A DNA stretch of 64,000 nt. It comes from Crambe crambe. Lineage: Eukaryota > Porifera > Demospongiae > Poecilosclerida > Crambeidae. The notes beneath the pieces were generated by a model. That model saw only the letters and a list, made by a program, of their open reading frames with translations. It searched no databases and was not told the DNA's origin. Shown in pieces: positions 36,894 through 46,210 of the stretch. A program made the translations under genes and the position numbers. The stretch covers positions 930,001-994,000 of the forward strand of contig OZ004592.1 in NCBI GenBank assembly GCA_963924555.1, read 5' to 3'. Position 1 is the stretch's first letter. Every line of letters begins with the position of its first letter.

Positions 36894-36989
36894 TAGTCTC
36901 GCTAGCCAGACTCCTTTCCCCTCACTATCTCGCTCACTATACTTTGCATAAAGATAGTGAGGGGAAAAGGAGTCTGGCTAGCGAGACTA
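36894..36989. mobile_element. Near-perfect 96-bp palindrome (foldback MITE)
   Basis: Arms of about 38 bp begin TAGTCTCGCTAGCCAGACTC and end GAGTCTGGCTAGCGAGACTA. There is one length difference in the arms and a short loop around CACTATACTTTGC. It is absent from the matching spacer near 31020, so it is a later insertion or was lost there. Confidence 0.75.
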
Positions 36990-37299
36990 GACATGTAGCT
37001 GGTTTGACCTATATCTGGCAAGTAGCTATTGGGGGAGCTGGTTTAGCTAACTGTGAGGATTGTGACTTGGACATGGATGTACCTAATTACTCTATGGTGT
37101 ACGTCTTACACTGAGAAGAAGGAGTTCTAGCTATATAGCTAGACTAACAAGAAAGTCACTTTCATGATTCCAGTTTGTGACCCACTAGCTTTTGGCATGC
37201 ATTATAGCTAATGACCACTCATGTGTGCATGTGTCTACTGGACAACATACCGGGCTCTGTCCCAGCCTAGAAACTATATTTGACTGCTCCTAGCCTCCC

Positions 37300-37386
37300 T
37301 CTCCCCTCCTCCCTCTCCCCTCCTCCCTCTCCCCTCCTCCCTACCCCCTCCTCCCTCTCCCCTCCTCCCTACCCTCCTCCCCCCTT
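37300..37386. repeat. Pyrimidine-rich (CTCCCTCTCCC)n tract
   Basis: About seven units of a CTCCCTCTCCCCTC-like repeat on one strand, purine on the other. The matching spacer at about 31470-31500 has almost none of it, so it expanded here. Confidence 0.85.
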
Positions 37387-38617
37387 TATTTCCTTGAACC
37401 ACACAATCAAAACTGCATGGAAGCCCTTTCAATTCATTGACTGAAATCTCCTCATGCAAGCACGGTGAGCATGCACATGCTAAACATTTACCTTCCCTCA
37501 GTATGTCACGTACATCAATCCTTTCAAGTTCAAAATATGTATATAATTGCTATAACAAGATTATTCAATGTGTTTTCCTGAGGAACAATAGTAATATGTG
37601 CTCCAAGCACATGTATGCATGCAGCAGCATTGTCATATGTAATCATTTTGTGTGGTTTTTATACCAAAACTGTAATTGTGAGCATGCTCAGACTCAATAT
37701 CTAGCTCTAAGTATTTTAATGCGCCTGCACGAGCATTATGGTGCATCATGCATTAAAACACATGGAGCTAGATCAGACTGATCCAAAGAATTTAGTGCTG
37801 ATCACATGACTTGGATCGGTCCAATCAAATTCCAGTTGGTCCTTACAGAACCCTAGCCTAGCCTAGTACCTATGTAGCAAGCTCTGATACACGTTGCATG
37901 GGTTGATCAGCATGATATTCAAGGTAATTCCTGTTTGAAACCCAATGTAACTAGTGAAAATTTAATGCTAAAAGAAGACTTTAAGCTTATTCACTTGTTG
38001 TAAGCACTAGGGACTAAGGCTGGAAGGTTGGATCTTCCACTAGGCTCCTGTGTACCTTCAGCACAGTTTCCCAAGTGTGCACTAAAGATTTACAATATAC
38101 TTTAAGAGATTTAAAGCACACTGCACACTTTTCAGAGGATCTGATTGGTCTAATATACCACTCAAAGGTCCCTTATCATTTGAATTGTCTGTGGCTGATA
38201 GTACCTAGTGAGAAGAAGGACTAAATACATGTGTCATGAGGGATGTGCAGAGTATCATAATTATTATGTATAAATACGTCTACAAATTTGCATCTTAATT
38301 AACCAGATTGTCTGTCTCTATTTCACTCTGCCTACCACTCAATGACCCTTTGTAAGTCATTATACAATCAAATTCCACCCACTCACTGAGCATGCCCAAC
38401 ATGTGTTACTATAGTTACTGCTACAGAGGGTGGACCACAGATAGTCACTGTTGTGATTGTGGTTAGCAGATAAGAGGGTTTGTCTTGCCAATAATAGCCT
38501 ATAGTGGCTGTGGCATGTGACCCAATGATTGTTGATAAATAAAGTCAGGGCCAAACTGTCTTATAATGAAACCATAGAGCTGGTTGTAATTCTTCCTCAG
38601 AGATATATATAGCTATT
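37387..38617. other. Spacer before pseudo-caspase B, no gene seen
   Basis: The left part repeats the OATP spacer. From about 38390 it matches 44335-44640 upstream of pseudo-caspase C, so the latter part is the shared 5' flank of that gene pair. An in-frame CCTCAG acceptor-like site just before the ATG could mark a 5' UTR intron. Confidence 0.45.
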
Positions 38618-40090
38618 ATGGCAGAGGCACTGTGTTATGACTTCAAGCACAGCTCCATGCTGATACTAAGCAGCAGTGAAAGCAGTGGATCGGGTGAACA
38701 ACGCAACAACGATCAAGATGCACAACATATTCAAAATGTCTTGAGAGGCAGTGAGTTTATCCAAGATTCACTTCATATTTCTTCATCTGGCTATTCAAGT
38801 AAGAAGGGACTCCAAGAATCTTTTGAAAAGCAACTCTCCAAGGCTGTTGTAACCAATTCTGATGGTTATGGTGGCTTATTTGTCTTTGTGTATTGTGGAA
38901 AAGCGTGTGATTTATGGGATCATGGCCTCTGTCTAAGTCAAAGTGCTCCAGATGAAGATAACTTTGTCATAATTGAACCTGACATCACTAAATCCCGGTA
39001 TGTTTTGATTTTAAATGACTTTAAGCCTGAAAGTCATAAAGATCATGTTTCTGGTGCAACCATTGGTTCTATGATAGCGAATATAGAGTCCAAACCCAAG
39101 CAGATTTTAGTGATTCTGGATTGTCCTTTTGCAGAAGAAATAAGTTCGGATCTGTCAAAGCAATTGAAGGCAATGAAGGGTTGTGAATTGAAATTGTACA
39201 CTCTAGTGTCACAATCAAAGGGTCAAACCCCATACGTCATTGATGCTTTAGAATGCTCAATCTTCACCTATTTCCTTACCACCATTTGGTCAAAGACTGA
39301 GTTCACAGGCGGTATGTTTCCCCTCACCCCCGTCTTTACCAAGATAAGGAAATGCTGTGAAGCACTCTCATCAGTGATAAGTGATGGGAAAATTATGAAA
39401 AACTTTATCATCCCAAAAGCGAAATTCATGAAAATTCCCAATGAATCAAATGCAAAAATGGAAGCAATACAAGGGGAACAAGAAGAATGTGATTCGTGCT
39501 GCAAGATAGACAGTGGAGGTCACATTAGGCCTATAATGAAAAACTTTACCATTCCAAAAGCGAAATTCATGAAAATTCCCAATGAAGCAAATGCAGAAAT
39601 GGAAGCAATACAAGAGGAACAAGAAGAATGTGATTCGCACTGTGAAACAGACAGTGGAGGCCAATTCGGCAAGTTCCTCCACAAGTACTACAAAAAGCGT
39701 TTCTTCAGTCGCACCAAGCTGCATGATGAAGTGATAGATTGGGCACATAAAACAGCAGAAGGTCCTTTAACAACTCTTAAAGAGGAAGGAATGTTTGAGG
39801 GAAAAGTATTGGAAGCTGTCGTTGAATCCATGATGTTCAGCGCTGCCACCATTCAAAATGAGCTTGTTAGTGAGAGCATAGCTGACTCAAACATATTCAT
39901 AGAGGCCTACATTTACGTGGCAGCTGCCATTGATATAACAGATAATTCTGTTGATGTTTCAAGCATCCCTTTGCTCAAGCGTGCCCAACATTCGTACATG
40001 AAGGTACTACATATCAACTCTGTCAAAGATAACGAAATGTGTGAGTTAATCGAAAAAATGGATCGTGATACACCTAATATTTTTATGTAA
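38618..40090 (+). CDS. Caspase-like protein B, both catalytic residues replaced
   Basis: A single open frame of 490 codons with an ATG at 38618. It aligns along its length with caspase-like protein A: LFVFVYCGKA stands where A has LFVFHFSGHG, so the catalytic His is Lys (residue 95). ILVILDCPFAEE stands where A has ILVTLDCCYAGG, so the catalytic Cys is Pro (residue 170). The downstream SIFTYFL is kept. The N-terminus is a Ser-rich SSSESSGSG stretch. Residues 260-306 are repeated at 307-353 (MKNF.IPKAKFMKIPNE), a 141-bp tandem duplication absent from copy C. The C-terminal half is helical with no known domain, and there is no hydrophobic tail. It is convergent with an OATP remnant 253 bp away. 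A non-catalytic regulatory role is inferred from the intact frame. Confidence 0.8.
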   Translation: MAEALCYDFKHSSMLILSSSESSGSGEQRNNDQDAQHIQNVLRGSEFIQDSLHISSSGYSSKKGLQESFEKQLSKAVVTNSDGYGGLFVFVYCGKACDLWDHGLCLSQSAPDEDNFVIIEPDITKSRYVLILNDFKPESHKDHVSGATIGSMIANIESKPKQILVILDCPFAEEISSDLSKQLKAMKGCELKLYTLVSQSKGQTPYVIDALECSIFTYFLTTIWSKTEFTGGMFPLTPVFTKIRKCCEALSSVISDGKIMKNFIIPKAKFMKIPNESNAKMEAIQGEQEECDSCCKIDSGGHIRPIMKNFTIPKAKFMKIPNEANAEMEAIQEEQEECDSHCETDSGGQFGKFLHKYYKKRFFSRTKLHDEVIDWAHKTAEGPLTTLKEEGMFEGKVLEAVVESMMFSAATIQNELVSESIADSNIFIEAYIYVAAAIDITDNSVDVSSIPLLKRAQHSYMKVLHINSVKDNEMCELIEKMDRDTPNIFM

Positions 40091-40343
40091 CTATGGCTTT
40101 AGAGCTGGAAAGGAAACTTCTCATAGGAACTGTTTAGTGTGCTAGTGTAATTACAAAGTTTTGTTTTGTGTACAAAAATAATTATAATAGCTACTGTTAT
40201 CCTGCTATTGTTAGCTATTAATAATCTTTTGAATCAGTGGTGATAAAATGATGGCAAAAAATTAATATTTAAGGAGGGGGGGAAGGTGTGGATTTAGCTA
40301 GCTACAGTATTACAACTATACATGCTGGCTGGATTTACTTTCT

Positions 40344-41000
40344 TTAGTTTTGCTCTTCTTCTTTGGCAACTTCTTCCAGAGGAATGGTATTAGTCACTGG
40401 GTACTTCGGTTCTGGTCTCTGCTTGGGATATGTCAGCCATGAGAGAAAGGAGAAGATGAAATTGGCACCTATTCCAATCAGAACCATTGCTAATATGGAA
40501 TAGCTTAGCTGAGCATTATTATAGACCCAAACCCAAACGGAAATGCACACACGCCAGATCAAAAATAACACCAAAGACAATTGGACCTGGTACATTACCA
40601 AATACTTGAAAGACAAGCCGAGAGCTAAAATTCTCTGTTCTTCTGCGTGGACTAATTACATACACTCTGCTTTCTTCGTTATCTTCCCTTCCTTCCACTT
40701 TTTTTATTACAGGTTGTATCATTTTTGCTCTGCCAGAATTTGTCTTCTGTTGAATTAGCCATAAAATGGTGCGAATAATTATGATTCGAGTCCACTGGAC
40801 ACTTGACACATGAATACGTAATGTATTAGATGCAATGATAATTATCGAGCATACCTAATCCCTGGATCAAAAGGCTGACACCCATCCACCTGTGCTTATG
40901 ACCTTTCCCTCCAAAGTAACTGATGAAGAGAACTGTCATAATCACTGCCATATCAAAGACAGAGGCTATCAATCCAACTTGAGTGCCAGTCAGTTGCAGG
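40344..41000 (-). pseudogene. OATP remnant with internal deletion and an inverted piece
   Basis: 40344-40645 matches exon 7 of OATP-6, with a 33-bp-scale deletion around 40525 (the GNCWVY region) and a short one at 40613. 40850-41000 matches exon 2 plus flanking intron. Exons 3-6 and exon 1 are missing. Between these pieces, 40675-40743 matches the first part of exon 3 and its intron but on the plus strand, so a fragment was inverted during the rearrangement. Not able to encode a transporter. Confidence 0.85.
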
Positions 41001-41036
41001 GTCTATAAATTTTGCTGAATTATCATGTGGCTATTG

Positions 41037-41400
41037 CAGATGGATGTGAAGAAACCAAAGGGGAAGTCATTCAAGAAGAGGTAAGCCCTTTACCATACCA
41101 AAAACTTTGCTATAGCCAATTTTTTATTTTGTGCAGACCGATTCTTTCAGTTTGGGGATAGAGGTGGAATCAACTTCAGTTCCATGTACTCCAAACTCCC
41201 CTCAATTATCTCCGGTGCTTTGGCCAGAAACATATCTGTTCCCATATAGCTACATGTTACTAGCTAACCACATTATCTCCATGCCCAACCGGTTGGGGTG
41301 CAATGATCACATAATTTGTGACCATTTTCCTGCTAATTGTACCCACAACACACTTCCCACAACACACTGGAGGAAAAGATAACCCACTAGAGCTCATACT
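41037..41400 (+). other. Possible orphan exon pair, unidentified
   Basis: A plus-strand reading CEETKGEVIQEE ends at a GTAAGC donor (about 41081). TGTGCAG at about 41137 could be the acceptor for TDSFSLGIEVESTSVPCTPN and a further frame to about 41381. I do not recognise the protein and see no flanking exons. An open frame at 41409-41681 (MEEADEAYANATLYN) follows but is cut by the MITE at 41611. Confidence 0.25.
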
Positions 41401-41610
41401 TTGGCCAGATGGAGGAGGCAGATGAAGCATATGCTAATGCAACTTTATACAATTTAATGATAAATGACTGGCTTTATAGTTATGGTGCTTCTACTGCTCC
41501 TTTCTTTATGATTTCCGAGGACTATCTTCCTAGCCTTGCTCTCTTCTTCATGCCAGTTAATATCCTGGGAAAAAATACAGGTGGAGCTGGTATTTCTCTA
41601 GATGTACCAT

Positions 41611-42059
41611 CAGGGCCGGAGGAAGGAAAGTTTGAGTGGTCAGGCCACACTTGCATGAGGGAAATTTTTGCCCACTCTTAATTAGAAATGCCCACTTATC
41701 CTGGGATGTACATAGCTACACTGCAAAAACAGAATTGTTATTTCAATAAACATAATAGTTAGGCAAGACTAAATCATCGTTGAAACAACCAAACAGTTTG
41801 TTGTAGCTATTCACCAAAAATATAGTGTCATTTTGACAGATTTCAAATGATTAACCTTACCTAAATAACAATTTTGTTTTTGCAGTGATGTGGCATGATG
41901 TGGTTTATTATAAACAGTCTAGCTGCTTCAATTTCAGAGTTAAGGGGGGGTTCCCCCTCGAACTTGTCTAGTCTTTGTATATGGTGATCCTTACCAAATC
42001 TTGCCTGAAAAAGTGGTCAGGCTATAGCCTGACTGGCCTGACCGCTTCCTCCGGCCCTG
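41611..42059. mobile_element. MITE, CAGGGCCGGAGGAAG ends, 5-bp target duplication ACCAT
   Basis: CAGGGCCGGAGGAAG at the left is complementary to CTTCCTCCGGCCCTG at the right. ACCAT at 41606-41610 and 42060-42064 flanks it. A sub-terminal repeat around TGGTCAGGC occurs near both ends. No coding frame inside. Confidence 0.8.
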
Positions 42060-42074
42060 ACCATGGTAACATAC

Positions 42075-42313
42075 CCTGGGTTGTGGTTGACAGACTCCCT
42101 TTATAAATTTTTGGATCTCTTCCCAGTCTATCTTCTCCGATCCATAGGACTTGGGGTCTAGCCTGCCATGAAATCAAGCTATTCTTACATAGCTATCTAG
42201 CTAACACAGCATAAAACTTACAGCTCATTGCCAGCTTGTGAAGAGCGGAGTCCAGGCACATATTCCCCATTCTTGTGAAATCGAAGCTCTCCTCGATCAA
42301 CATGGGGCGATGG
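42075..42313 (-). CDS. Two orphan exons of an unidentified gene
   Basis: On the minus strand, an exon at 42222-42313 (acceptor CACCTAG|CC) reads GELRFHKNGEYVPGLRSSQA and ends at a GTAAGT donor. The next, 42075-42162 (acceptor ATGGCAG|GC), continues in phase with LDPKSYGSEKIDWEEIQKF and ends at GTATGT. Donor, acceptor and reading phase agree at every junction, which is better than chance, but no start, stop or further exons were found. A MITE begins 15 bp from the lower exon. It may be a decayed gene or transposon coding fragment. Confidence 0.35.
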
Positions 42314-42869
42314 CTAGGTGTGCATTAATTAGAAATATTCAAATTCTGTGTCAAATTCACTTACTTTGCTATTAATGCTCCCCATCAGATGAATTTAACT
42401 ACTCTTCAGTAACGAATAATGATAGATAGTACAATCACTTATACGGCCATGCACTCTGTAACTAATACCCCTATAATCATATTCATGAACCAGTCCGTAC
42501 ATCACACGTGCTCCCCTAAAACAATAGTAGCTAGCTATATTGTTTGAATTTGTTGTGTGAAAGAGTAATAAGTATTGATAAAGTGGTTGCTTTACAGAAT
42601 GCTTGTGGCCTTTAAATTGGGTTGATCAGACTCTCTTTATGTACTTCATAGGTAAGTGATGCACACAATGTGGAGTGATAGTACTCCAGGGTTTGAGTGC
42701 CTGCCAGCCTGACAAACAACCACAAAGATGTCATGAGAATAGAAATAAGTAAGGGGTGGGTGTGATGATACTAAGGTGAGGGTGTTACATAAGGGTGGGA
42801 CATAACTATAAGTTGGGGGTATGATACATTGCTAGTTTTCTAGAACACCAGATGGAGTATGATCCCATA

Positions 42870-43108
42870 CAGAGGCGGAAGAATCACTGGGGCACAGGGG
42901 GCATGTGCCCCCCAAAAAATTTTTCACAATAGCAATGTGCCCCCCAAAATTTGCTAATAATAATAACTAGCTGCATGTACTGTATATCTTGCATGCTAGC
43001 TTGTAATCGTGATAAGAATGTTTTCTTCACACTTGTACACATCGGTCAATTAAGTGCCCCCCCCCCCCCCCCCCCCCCCCCAACCGAAATGATCTTCCTC
43101 CACCTCTG
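42870..43108. mobile_element. MITE with poly-C tract, 5-bp target duplication CCATA
   Basis: The ends CAGAGGCGGAAGAATCA and GATCTTCCTCCACCTCTG are imperfect complements. CCATA at 42865-42869 and 43109-43113 flanks it. It carries a C-run of about 24 at 43057. Confidence 0.75.
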
Positions 43109-43280
43109 CCATAATGGTCAATTTTGCTGCTGTGGTCATTAATTTCCTTGTTGGGCTTAGCTAGTTCTTTCCAAAGTTTTTTGAAGCCTGGCATATGGGG
43201 CATCCCTCATGAGCCTATTTCCAGAGTTATTAGCTTTGTGTTGTATCCTGCATCCTCAGCTCTTGTCACTAGCTCTGCAT

Positions 43281-43282
<2 letters not shown>

Positions 43283-43364
<82 letters not shown>
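43283..43364. repeat. (CT)n microsatellite, about 40 units
   Basis: An uninterrupted CT repeat, without unit variants. Adjacent open frames consist of Ser-Leu or Arg-Glu and are artefacts. Confidence 0.98.
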
Positions 43365-43367
<3 letters not shown>

Positions 43368-44414
43368 CAGTGATAGTCTAAAAGCTAGATCTGTTATGTG
43401 AAGTATCAGGACACTATGCAGGCCACCATTGATTTGAGCACTGTTTGTGTATGGACTCCTATACAAGAGGGAAATTCATGTCACCATAATTCCGTGGTTA
43501 GTGAGATTTTGCAGCTAGCTATTTATACTAATAACAAAAACTCCTTGTCAGTTCAGTCCATTGAATACTCTGTTATTGTGTGCCCCTCCTGCTACCTACC
43601 TCCCACACCTCTGACTTACATATTTGTGTGTGGCTCATTTAACTGCTGAATTCCAATAAATGAATTTTTAAACTCTTTCAAGTAAAAATGGCATCTTTTA
43701 GTGTAGGAATTGATACCCTGTCCGACTTCAACGTAGCAATTTCATTATAACTCTATTCAACCATCATCCATTTATGGTGCCAGGTTCCCCTAGCTAACAG
43801 ATTTAATACACACTAACTAGAAATGGCTCCTCAGATTTGAAAGGGTTCAGAGTAAAGGAGTTTGGTCCATTATACTTCCAACCAGCTTTATTAAAATTGA
43901 GATTTATAAAAATTGAGTTCATTCTCAGTGGGAAATGATAATGTAAAAAAAGTATTTAAAAAAATGTAATTGAGTTTGATCCAGTCTGGCTTTGAACTTC
44001 TGCCAAATCTTGTGGATGTCTTTTACCATACGTGAACTTGTTCATCGCATCGTCACTTCATTCAGTGAGCTATCCTCAATGTGCTGCTCATGGAAACTTG
44101 GCAAATTAAATTGCTGGAGGGGAAAAGGGGGGAACATTAGTGACAGACCAGCAGTGTACAATGTTGGACTGCATGTGCAATGCGTGCTAGCACATAATCT
44201 CTGTCAACCTGCACAACCAGTCACCAATCAAAAGCACTGTGGGGTGAGCGTGCATGCTCAGTTTACCCAATGGTTGTCATGTACATAATTATGGGGTTCC
44301 CTTCAATTGCCTTAATTACCTTTAATTACTCTAGTATGTTACTATAGTTACTGTCATAGAGAGTAGACCTGTTGTGATTGTGGTTAGCAGATAAGAGGGT
44401 TTGTCTGCCAATAA
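43365..44414. other. Spacer, no supported gene
   Basis: Only short open frames without domains. No convincing exon, RNA gene or repeat recognised. Confidence 0.5.
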
Positions 44415-44585
44415 TAGCCTATAGTGGCTGTGGCATGTGACCCAATGATTGTTGACAAATAAAGTCAGGGCTGGAAAAACCCAGGGGGAAAAGACTGTCT
44501 TTATAGTGGCTGTGGCATGTGACCCAATGATTGTTGACAAATAAAGTCAGGGCTGGAAAAACCCAGGGGAAAAAAACTATCTTAC
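44415..44585. repeat. Tandem duplication of about 85 bp upstream of pseudo-caspase C
   Basis: CTATAGTGGCTGTGGCATGT through GGAAAAACCCAGGGG occurs twice in a row. The matching flank of pseudo-caspase B (about 38498-38570) has it once. Confidence 0.8.
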
Positions 44586-44653
44586 AATAAAAACACATTG
44601 CAGTCCAAAGAGCTGGTTATAATCCTTCCTCAGTAGTGAAAGAGATAGCTATT

Positions 44654-46009
44654 ATGGCATCTCAGATGGATGAGCTACCAGAGGATGAACTACCAAAGGC
44701 ACTGTGTTATGACCTCAAACACAGCTCCATGCTGATACTAAGCAGCAGTGAAAGCAGTGGATCGGGTGAACAACGCAACAACGATCAAGATGCACAACAT
44801 ATTCAAAATGTCTTGAGAGGTAGTAAGTTTATCCAAGATTCACTTCATATTTCTTCATCTGGCTATTCAAGTAAGAAGGGACTCCAAGAATCTTTTGAAA
44901 AGCAACTCTCCAAGGCTGTTGTAACCAATTCTGATGGTTATGGTGGCTTATTTGTCTTTGTGTATTGTGGAAAAGCGTGTGATTTACGGGATCATGGCCT
45001 CTGTCTAAGTCAAAGTGCTCCAGATGAAGATAACTTTGTCATAATCGAATCTGACATCACTAAATCCCGGTATGTTTTGATTTTAAATGACTTTAAGCCT
45101 GAAAGTCATAAAGATCATGTTTCTGGTGCAACTATTGGTTCTATGATACAGTCCAACAAACCCAAGCAGATTTTAGTGATTCTGGATTGTCCTTTTGCAG
45201 AAGAGATAAGCTTGGATCTCACAAAGCAACTGAAGGGTTGTGAATTGTACACTCTAGTGTCACAATCAAAGGGTCAAACCCCATACTTCATTGATGCTTT
45301 AGAATGCTCAATCTTCACCTATTTCCTTACCACCATTTGGTCAAAGACTGAGTTCATAGGTGGTATGTTTCCCCTACACCTCACCTTTACCAAGATAAGG
45401 AAATGCTGTGAAGCACTCTCATCATTGATGATGGTCAGTGATGGGAAAATTATAACGAAAAATTTTACCATCCCAAAAGCAAAATTCATGAAAATTCCCA
45501 ATGAAGCAAATGCAGAAATGGAAGCAATACAAGAGGAACAAGAAGAATGTGATTCACACTGTGAAACAGACAGTGGAGGTCAATTCAGCAAGTTCCTCCA
45601 CAGGTACTACAAAAGACGTTTCTTCAGTCGCACCAAACTGCATGACAAAGTGAAGGATTGGGCACATAAAGTAGCAGAAGGTCCTTTAGCAATTCTCAAA
45701 GAGGAAGGAATGTTTGAGGGAAAAGTATTGGAAGCTGTCATTGAATCCATGATGTTCAGCGCTGCCACCATTCAAAATGAGCTTGTTAGTGAGAGCATAG
45801 CTGACTCAAACATATTCATAGAGGCCTACATTTACGTGGCAGCTGCCATTAATATAACAGATAGTTCTATTGATGTTTCAAGCATCCCTTTGCTCAAGCG
45901 TGCCCAACATTCGTACATGAAGGTACTACATATCAACTCTGTCAAAGATGACGAAATGTGCGAGTTAATCGAAAAAATGGATCGTGATACACCTAATATT
46001 TTTATGTAA
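44654..46009 (+). CDS. Caspase-like protein C, both catalytic residues replaced
   Basis: A single open frame of 451 codons starting at ATG 44654 (MASQMDE); the frame is open to a GTG at 44636 but that is not an ATG. It is about 95 percent alike to protein B by eye. It shares VYCGKA in place of SGHG and LDCPFAEE in place of LDCCYAGG, so it also lacks the His-Cys dyad. It has only one copy of the IPKAKFMKIPNE segment that is doubled in B, and an extra DELPEDELPK at the N-terminus. It is convergent with OATP-6, 202 bp from its stop. The intact frame and shared substitutions suggest the loss of catalysis predates the B/C duplication and that the proteins are kept for another use, such as binding a true caspase. 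Confidence 0.8.
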   Translation: MASQMDELPEDELPKALCYDLKHSSMLILSSSESSGSGEQRNNDQDAQHIQNVLRGSKFIQDSLHISSSGYSSKKGLQESFEKQLSKAVVTNSDGYGGLFVFVYCGKACDLRDHGLCLSQSAPDEDNFVIIESDITKSRYVLILNDFKPESHKDHVSGATIGSMIQSNKPKQILVILDCPFAEEISLDLTKQLKGCELYTLVSQSKGQTPYFIDALECSIFTYFLTTIWSKTEFIGGMFPLHLTFTKIRKCCEALSSLMMVSDGKIITKNFTIPKAKFMKIPNEANAEMEAIQEEQEECDSHCETDSGGQFSKFLHRYYKRRFFSRTKLHDKVKDWAHKVAEGPLAILKEEGMFEGKVLEAVIESMMFSAATIQNELVSESIADSNIFIEAYIYVAAAINITDSSIDVSSIPLLKRAQHSYMKVLHINSVKDDEMCELIEKMDRDTPNIFM

Positions 46010-46210
46010 CTATGGCTATAGAGCTGGAATGGAAACTTCTCATAGGAACTGTTTAGTGTGCTAGTGTTTTTTTTTTTGTGTGTGTAAAAAATATACTGCT
46101 ATTGTTAGCTATTAATAATCTTTTGAATCAGTGGTGATGGCAAGAAATTAATATTTAAAAAGGAGGGGGAAAGGTGTGGATTTAGCTAGCTACAGTATTA
46201 CTGGCTGGCT

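Noticed and set aside
43124-43466. Open frames with poly Ser-Leu or Arg-Glu
   Set aside because: Translation of the (CT)n microsatellite.
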